DNA of 64,000 nucleotides from Nissolia schottii (lineage: Eukaryota > Streptophyta > Magnoliopsida > Fabales > Fabaceae): contig QANU01042752.1 of assembly GCA_003254905.1 (NCBI GenBank), positions 547,613 to 611,612 on the forward strand, given 5' to 3'. Made by a program: the position numbers and the translations under genes. The notes below the pieces were generated by a model, which was not told where the DNA came from, did no database searches, and saw only the letters and a list, made by a program, of their open reading frames with translations. Position 1 is the stretch's first letter. Each line of letters begins with the position of its first letter. This document shows positions 59,288 to 64,000 of this stretch, in pieces.

Positions 59288-59950
59288 GGAGTGGTCCCAG
59301 GAATTAAAATAAAAATGGGACCAGAAAATCATGAAAATGGGACCAGAAAAGTAAACAAACTATCTTTCTGTTAATTTTTTTTTAAAATCAATTGATCAAT
59401 AATTAATCATTATAGCCATTTGACTAATATCAATATCTATAATTATACTACAAGAAGATAATAGCTGTTTAATTAGCAGTATGGGACCATAAAGATATGA
59501 AGATAGAGTCACCTAAAATTGGGACCAGAAAATGAAACAAATTGATCTCAATTATTTTGTTAAACAAGTTTATATCAATCGATCAATAATATTTATATGT
59601 AGTTATACGTAAGAAATAATCAATATTTGAAATTATAGTCCAAAGGGGACCAAATATATATTCACAGGAAGATAATTAATCACCTAATTAAATTGGGACC
59701 AGAAAACAATTGTGGTCGACCAAATATACAAACATACGAAGATAGTCATGACCTAATTAAATTGGGACCAGCTGAAAATGAAACAAAATTGATATCAATT
59801 ATTTTGTTAAATAAGTTTATATCAATCGATCAATAAATAGAGTTATATGTAAGAAATAGTCAATACTTGAAACAATAGTACAAGAGAAGCGGTCCAAATA
59901 TTCAGAGGAGATAATTCATCACCAAAAATTGGGACCAGAAAATGAAGAAA
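59288..59950. repeat. Satellite-like repeat with GGGACCAGAAAA units
   Basis: GGGACCAG occurs near 59317, 59339, 59520, 59696, 59764 and 59933. Two units of about 175 bp (59519 and 59763) are close copies through TCAATTATTTTGTTAAA and TTATATCAATCGATCAATAA. A third, more decayed, begins near 59339. Spacing is irregular (about 180-245 bp). Confidence 0.8.
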
Positions 59951-59959
59951 GCGAATAAA

Positions 59960-61697
59960 ACCATAAGTTAATGACCAATTGATGGTCATCGGTTGTTTAA
60001 TTTCAAAGTTGATCTCTTCTTTGTACAATCATATATATTTCATTGATGTCTTGTGTTTGGATGATTACATTTTGGTTAAGATAAATTAAAGAGAAATATA
60101 TTGTTTAAATACTCATAATACATTCAAAAAAAAAAAAGATGGCAGATAGATGAAGTTGGAACCAAACCCAAGCTTGACGGAAGGGCTACAAGTCCCACAT
60201 TGCACTACCATGTCATTAAACTATGACACTTTTAAGTCTAAGAGTTGTCATATTCCATAGGCTATTCTTTCGGGTTGGACTTTCTATTGAGCAATTAAGT
60301 CCATAACTTCATGCATTCTTTTGTTTTAAGGTCGACTTGCTTACGGGGTACCTAGAAAAGAAATGACCAAGAAATGACAACTTTAAAAGGTCAGAGTAAA
60401 GTCACTGCGAGTAAGAAACCTGGAGTGAGTTGTCGTGGTCGATGTTAGCTTTAAATAGAGGGCAATGTTACCAGTTTCATATTGAAGTAATGTCATCCAG
60501 CAGTTTATGTATGACATACTTAAGTCTAAAGGGTTCTCTCATCTAATAAATTAGTTTGTTATAATAAAGATAGCAGAAGTGAACACAAATTGTATATAGA
60601 AAATAAATGTGGTTTATTCTCACATCTGCAAAAGTGACAACTATTAGAAAATGAGTGATATCTCACAACAGTCATATTAATATCTTAAATACATCTAAAT
60701 ACTTAAGGTATATCTCAAATGGTGTATATCAACAGAACTCTCAAAACAAAATAAGATAGAAATATGCAACTTCTCAAAGAGAGAAAGGGATACACCACAT
60801 TGTTGTACCTTATTGAAATTGTTCGAAAGCAATTTATAGTTGAATGTTACATATGTTGACTATCCATCAAATCAGTGGAAGCGCTTTATATTCTCTTTGT
60901 TTTCCAATATAATAGAAATCTATAAGAAAGGTGAGTCACTACTTTTTCAAGCAACACATGCAACATAGTCTTTTAAATTAGATTTTTCTTTTAGTTTAGG
61001 TTTATAAAAAGCATTTTCCTAATATTGTTTTCGTTCACATAAACATAAGGACAACGAAAACAAATAAAAATAAGAGATTAATTTTAACATATTGGTCATG
61101 TAAAATTCTAAAAAGATTTAAGTAAAACAAGTCTGAAGGTCAATCATATTTATTGACGTGTAACTGTATATAAAAGTAAACCTTAAACAAAGAGACTACA
61201 CTTGACTAACAAATGCGATATTGGAACTTAAGTCTCAAATAATTAATTAAGCATATATGTATGGGCAGTCACCCACGGTTATTGATCACTTCTTGGAATT
61301 CAACCATACTTGGATATTCGAATCCAAACCATAAGCTCTTTCTTATATATTTCATGTGGTAAACTGCGAAGTAATTCGAGAGTACGATTATTTTTCCTGA
61401 GACAGTTTTTTTTTATAAGCGACTAGGAACGATTCAATGATGAGAAACCTAAGTAATATACATTCAAATCTTAGTGTCACTAATGTATAAAAACAGAAAG
61501 AAAGAAAAATACCATACTTAAGAAATATAGTAGTAGTTATAAGCAAAATTTCAACCAAGCGATCATGTTATGACTTAAAGCTCATGAAAAATGTCTAGCT
61601 CAAAAGACTAGTAATCGATTAAGTAGGAGAGTTTCATGGTTTAAGTACTATATTAAGTTTTCTTTCTTTTACTTAATATGGGACCACTAATGATAAA
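59960..61697. other. AT-rich intergenic stretch
   Basis: No gene recognised. 60190-60530 repeats ACTTTTAAGTCTAA/ACTTAAGTCTAAAGG-like words but no clear element ends. Confidence 0.4.
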
Positions 61698-61828
61698 ATG
61701 ATAACTAAATGTGACAACTCTTAATTAGATAACTCGGCTCACCTAGGTGTGAGGTACACCACCATGCATGGACCCCACACCTATGTGAGAGAGGTTGTCG
61801 AAGAATTATCACATTTGGTTGTCATCAT
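61698..61828. mobile_element. MITE, about 55-bp inverted arms
   Basis: ATGATAACTAAATGTGACAA...CACCTAGGTGTGAGGT on the left opposes ACCCCACACCTATGTGAG...ATCACATTTGGTTGTCATCAT on the right. The centre is about 18 nt. A similar but longer relative lies in intron 2 of dioxygenase gene 2. Confidence 0.7.
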
Positions 61829-62902
61829 AACACAACTTATATGGAACTCATAAACGTTAAGAAATACTCATTTTGGTTGTTAAAAGTGCAAGCCTGAATC
61901 ACTTTGGTCCTTAAAATTCAAAATTTGACTTTTTAATCTTTGAAATTGTAGGTTGCATGTTAAATTAGTCTATCAATTAATTATCATTATTATATTGTCA
62001 TATTTTCACTAATTTTTTACATTAAATATGATGTGATAACAAATTCATAATATTCTATGAGTACCATATGATGATGACATGTGTCATCATATGAAAGAAT
62101 ATTTATAAAAATATTCTTGAGAGTGAATGAGAGAGTGACTTGTATCACAAGAAATGTTCTACAATATTTTTGTATCCTTTAAATATATCCCTTTGCAATG
62201 AACGAAATAAAGAGAGAAATTTGATCTGATTTGAGAAATAAGAGAAATAGGGAGGTTACATTAATTAAAGATGTGAGTAATGAGTGTAGTGGGATAGTTA
62301 CTATACCAAAAAGGGGAATAGTTGAAAGTTAGGTTTACATTTTAGACTATAAAAATATTTATAAACTAAATTTTTAAAAGGAAAAAAAACAAATGACAAG
62401 AAAAATTGGATAAAAAAGTAGTTTTTTTTCTTGGTATTCCTGTTATGATAATAATTCAATTGTATCCTTATGAGTTGTTAAATGCAATTTCTTTCTCGTA
62501 GAAAAAAGTTCTTAAATGCAAACATTAGGTGTTTGGTGATAAATGCAAAACATATGTTTGAATGGACAGAAATAGTTCTGACCTTAATAATTATACAAAA
62601 ATGCTCCATGTACACCCAAAAAGCATATACCCGTACATATACCACAGTTTTATATGGTTTTATTGTCATTTAATACGGGATACTGTACACTTTCCTTATT
62701 TAAAAAGCACCCAACCCAACGCGTGCATCAATCTGTAACAGAATCAACATTTTCAAACCAAATCAATATGCAACAGAATTGCATCAGTCTGATTCGATAT
62801 TCTCGCAACAAATCGCACCAGAATCGCTGATAGCATTAACAGGGAAAGGAAAATCGCGAGAGAGCGAGAGATCGATAGAATCATCAAATTGGAAAATCAG
62901 CA
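61829..62902. other. AT-rich upstream region and 5' leader of the FAR1-like gene
   Basis: No separate gene. The last 200 bases become GC-richer with GAGAGCGAGAGATCG, compatible with a 5' UTR. Confidence 0.4.
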
Positions 62903-64000
62903 ATGGATCATTACGTGGTAAATTCTTCCGTCTTTTGTTGATGATTTGGATGCGTTTATTCGATGTTTCAGTGGATTCATGGTGCATGAGTGTGATGCAT
63001 TTTGCTTATAGATCAGTATGTGGTAAATTCGTATGTGGTTTTGTTCGAATGCTTTGAATGATTTGAATGCTTTTGTTCGGATTTTTATTGGATCCATGGC
63101 CATGAGTGTTTGTGGTGAAGCATGCATTCTGGCAGAGGAGAATGCAAGCAACAGACAGACAAATTGTGCAAACATTATTTGCAAAATGTGCAAACATTAT
63201 GTGCATAATGTGCAAACATTATACGCAGGCACCACCTGTTTGTTTGGGGGGGGGCAGCGTGACATTTCAACAAGTAAACCGTAAACATTGTTAATATTAT
63301 GACACAATTTATTAGATGGATCGGTTCATGCTTTAAGCTGTGTTTTGCACAAAAAAATGCAGGTTACTAGATATAAACAGTAAACAATAGATGGGTTAGT
63401 TCATGTGTCATAATGTGCAAACTTTATTTGCGCATATGTGCAAACATTAAACACTCATATGTGCAAACATTAGTCACAGACACATTACCTGATGCGGGAA
63501 GGGAGAGGGAGTGCATTTTAGCAAATTCCCAACATTCAAACAATAAAACCATAAATATTGTAAACATTGTGTCACATTTTACTAGATATAAACATTAGGT
63601 TTGATGCATGCATCATGTTTCTTTTTTTTAATGCAAAAAAATGCAGAAACTGAGCCTTTTTTATGTAGTGATCAAACATTATTTGTGTTCAGGGCACAGG
63701 CTCAGTTGTTGTCGAAGTGGAAGAGGCGCCAAAGGTTGGCATGCATTTTGACACATTGGAGGCAGCGAAAGAGTTCTATGAGAATTATGCCAAGAAGGTT
63801 GGATTTACATGGAGGATAAGGAGTACCAAATTCACCGAAGATAAACAGATCAAGTACCAAATTCTGTCATGTACAAGAGAAGGGTGTCGATCCTCGAAAA
63901 TTCCAACATTTGACAAGACTAATCCAACATCAACGGCTAAATGTGAAGCAAGGATATCGATATCAAAGGTACAAGATGGAGAGCATCAGTCGTGGATGAT
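62903..64000 (+). CDS. FAR1-related sequence protein, 5' part
   Basis: The exon from 63693 to the window edge is open and reads GTGSVVVEVEEAPKVGMHFD, then EAAKEFYENYAKKVGFTWRI and CTREGCRSSK, a FAR1 DNA-binding (WRKY-GCM1-type) zinc-finger N-terminus. FAR1/FHY3-type proteins are nuclear, transposase-derived transcription regulators. An upstream mini-exon, ATG at 62903 to 62917 (MDHYV), has a GT donor and joins in phase across a 775-bp intron; this start is inference. The acceptor at 63692 (TTTGTGTTCAG) is good. The C-terminal MULE-type and SWIM domains would lie beyond the window. Alternative: the FAR1-domain part of a MULE transposase, which this fragment cannot exclude. Confidence 0.8.
63166..63231. 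repeat. GTGCAAACATTA tandem array, 22-bp period, three units
   Basis: Units start at 63166, 63188 and 63210, with identical GTGCAAACATTA heads and variable tails (TTTGCAAAAT, TGTGCATAAT, TACGCAGGCA). Located in the proposed intron of the FAR1-like gene. Confidence 0.9.
63415..63483. repeat. GTGCAAACATTA tandem array, 23-bp period, three units
   Basis: Units start at 63415 (GTGCAAACTTTA), 63438 and 63461. Tails contain GCATAT/TCATAT. The same head occurs as in the array 250 bp upstream but with a 23-bp period. Confidence 0.9.

Overview
This window looks like plant nuclear DNA, most likely from a papilionoid legume (inference). It is AT-rich, has spliced GT..AG genes, plant-specific families (GASA, FAR1/FHY3, AOP-like dioxygenases), and dense plant repeats: Copia, Ty3/gypsy, L1- and RTE-type LINEs, CACTA, hAT, MULE-like, SINE and MITEs. 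No bacterial, plasmid or CRISPR features are present. One assembly gap (13676-14443, all N) and one isolated N (19358) interrupt it.

Layout. At 83-2353 are the last four exons of a PIG-Q/GPI1 gene (+), followed by an 80-bp-arm foldback MITE. A four-exon GASA/snakin gene lies at 6060-7488 (+). From 8.2 to 13.7 kb there are relics: a Copia RT fragment joined to a GC-rich protein-kinase fragment, an LTR-like piece, a 42-bp minisatellite and a decayed L1-type LINE. Just after the gap is a small unrecognised gene (14469-14780, -) with its own TATA box. A non-autonomous CACTA element with an AAG target duplication lies at 16422-16960, a long-TIR MITE at 18907-19288 and a hAT-like element at 21679-21994. 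The mitochondrial ribosomal protein uL11m gene (26810-27274, -) has a cluster of TGGGCY site II elements in its promoter.

The functional core is a cluster of three AOP-like 2-oxoglutarate/Fe(II) dioxygenase genes. Gene 1 (30449-33854, +) carries a deletion/frameshift near its C-terminus. Gene 2 (36449-39640, -) is intact and diverged. Gene 3 (51292-52455, +) is intact and a close paralogue of gene 1. All three share a three-exon structure with matching intron sites. They are separated by repeats: an RTE LINE, a 1.3-kb MULE-like element with a GC-rich internal segment, a SINE, a 32-bp-period array of short palindromes, a Copia element and a hAT-like element with a perfect 8-bp target duplication and an internal tRNA-like fold.

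From 53 kb onward there is a truncated second copy of the CACTA family, a Ty3/gypsy 3' end with a roughly 2-kb LTR, a GGT-rich microsatellite, a GGGACCAG-containing satellite-like repeat and a MITE. The window ends inside the 5' part of a FAR1-related gene (62903 to edge, +) whose first intron carries two short tandem arrays built on GTGCAAACATTA.

The genes are independent plant loci, not a pathway. Only the dioxygenase trio forms a true functional group, probably specialised metabolism with unknown substrate. I found no convincing new molecular system. The most unusual structures are the 32-bp palindrome array, the tRNA-like fold inside the hAT-like element, the GTGCAAACATTA arrays and the kinase/Copia chimera.
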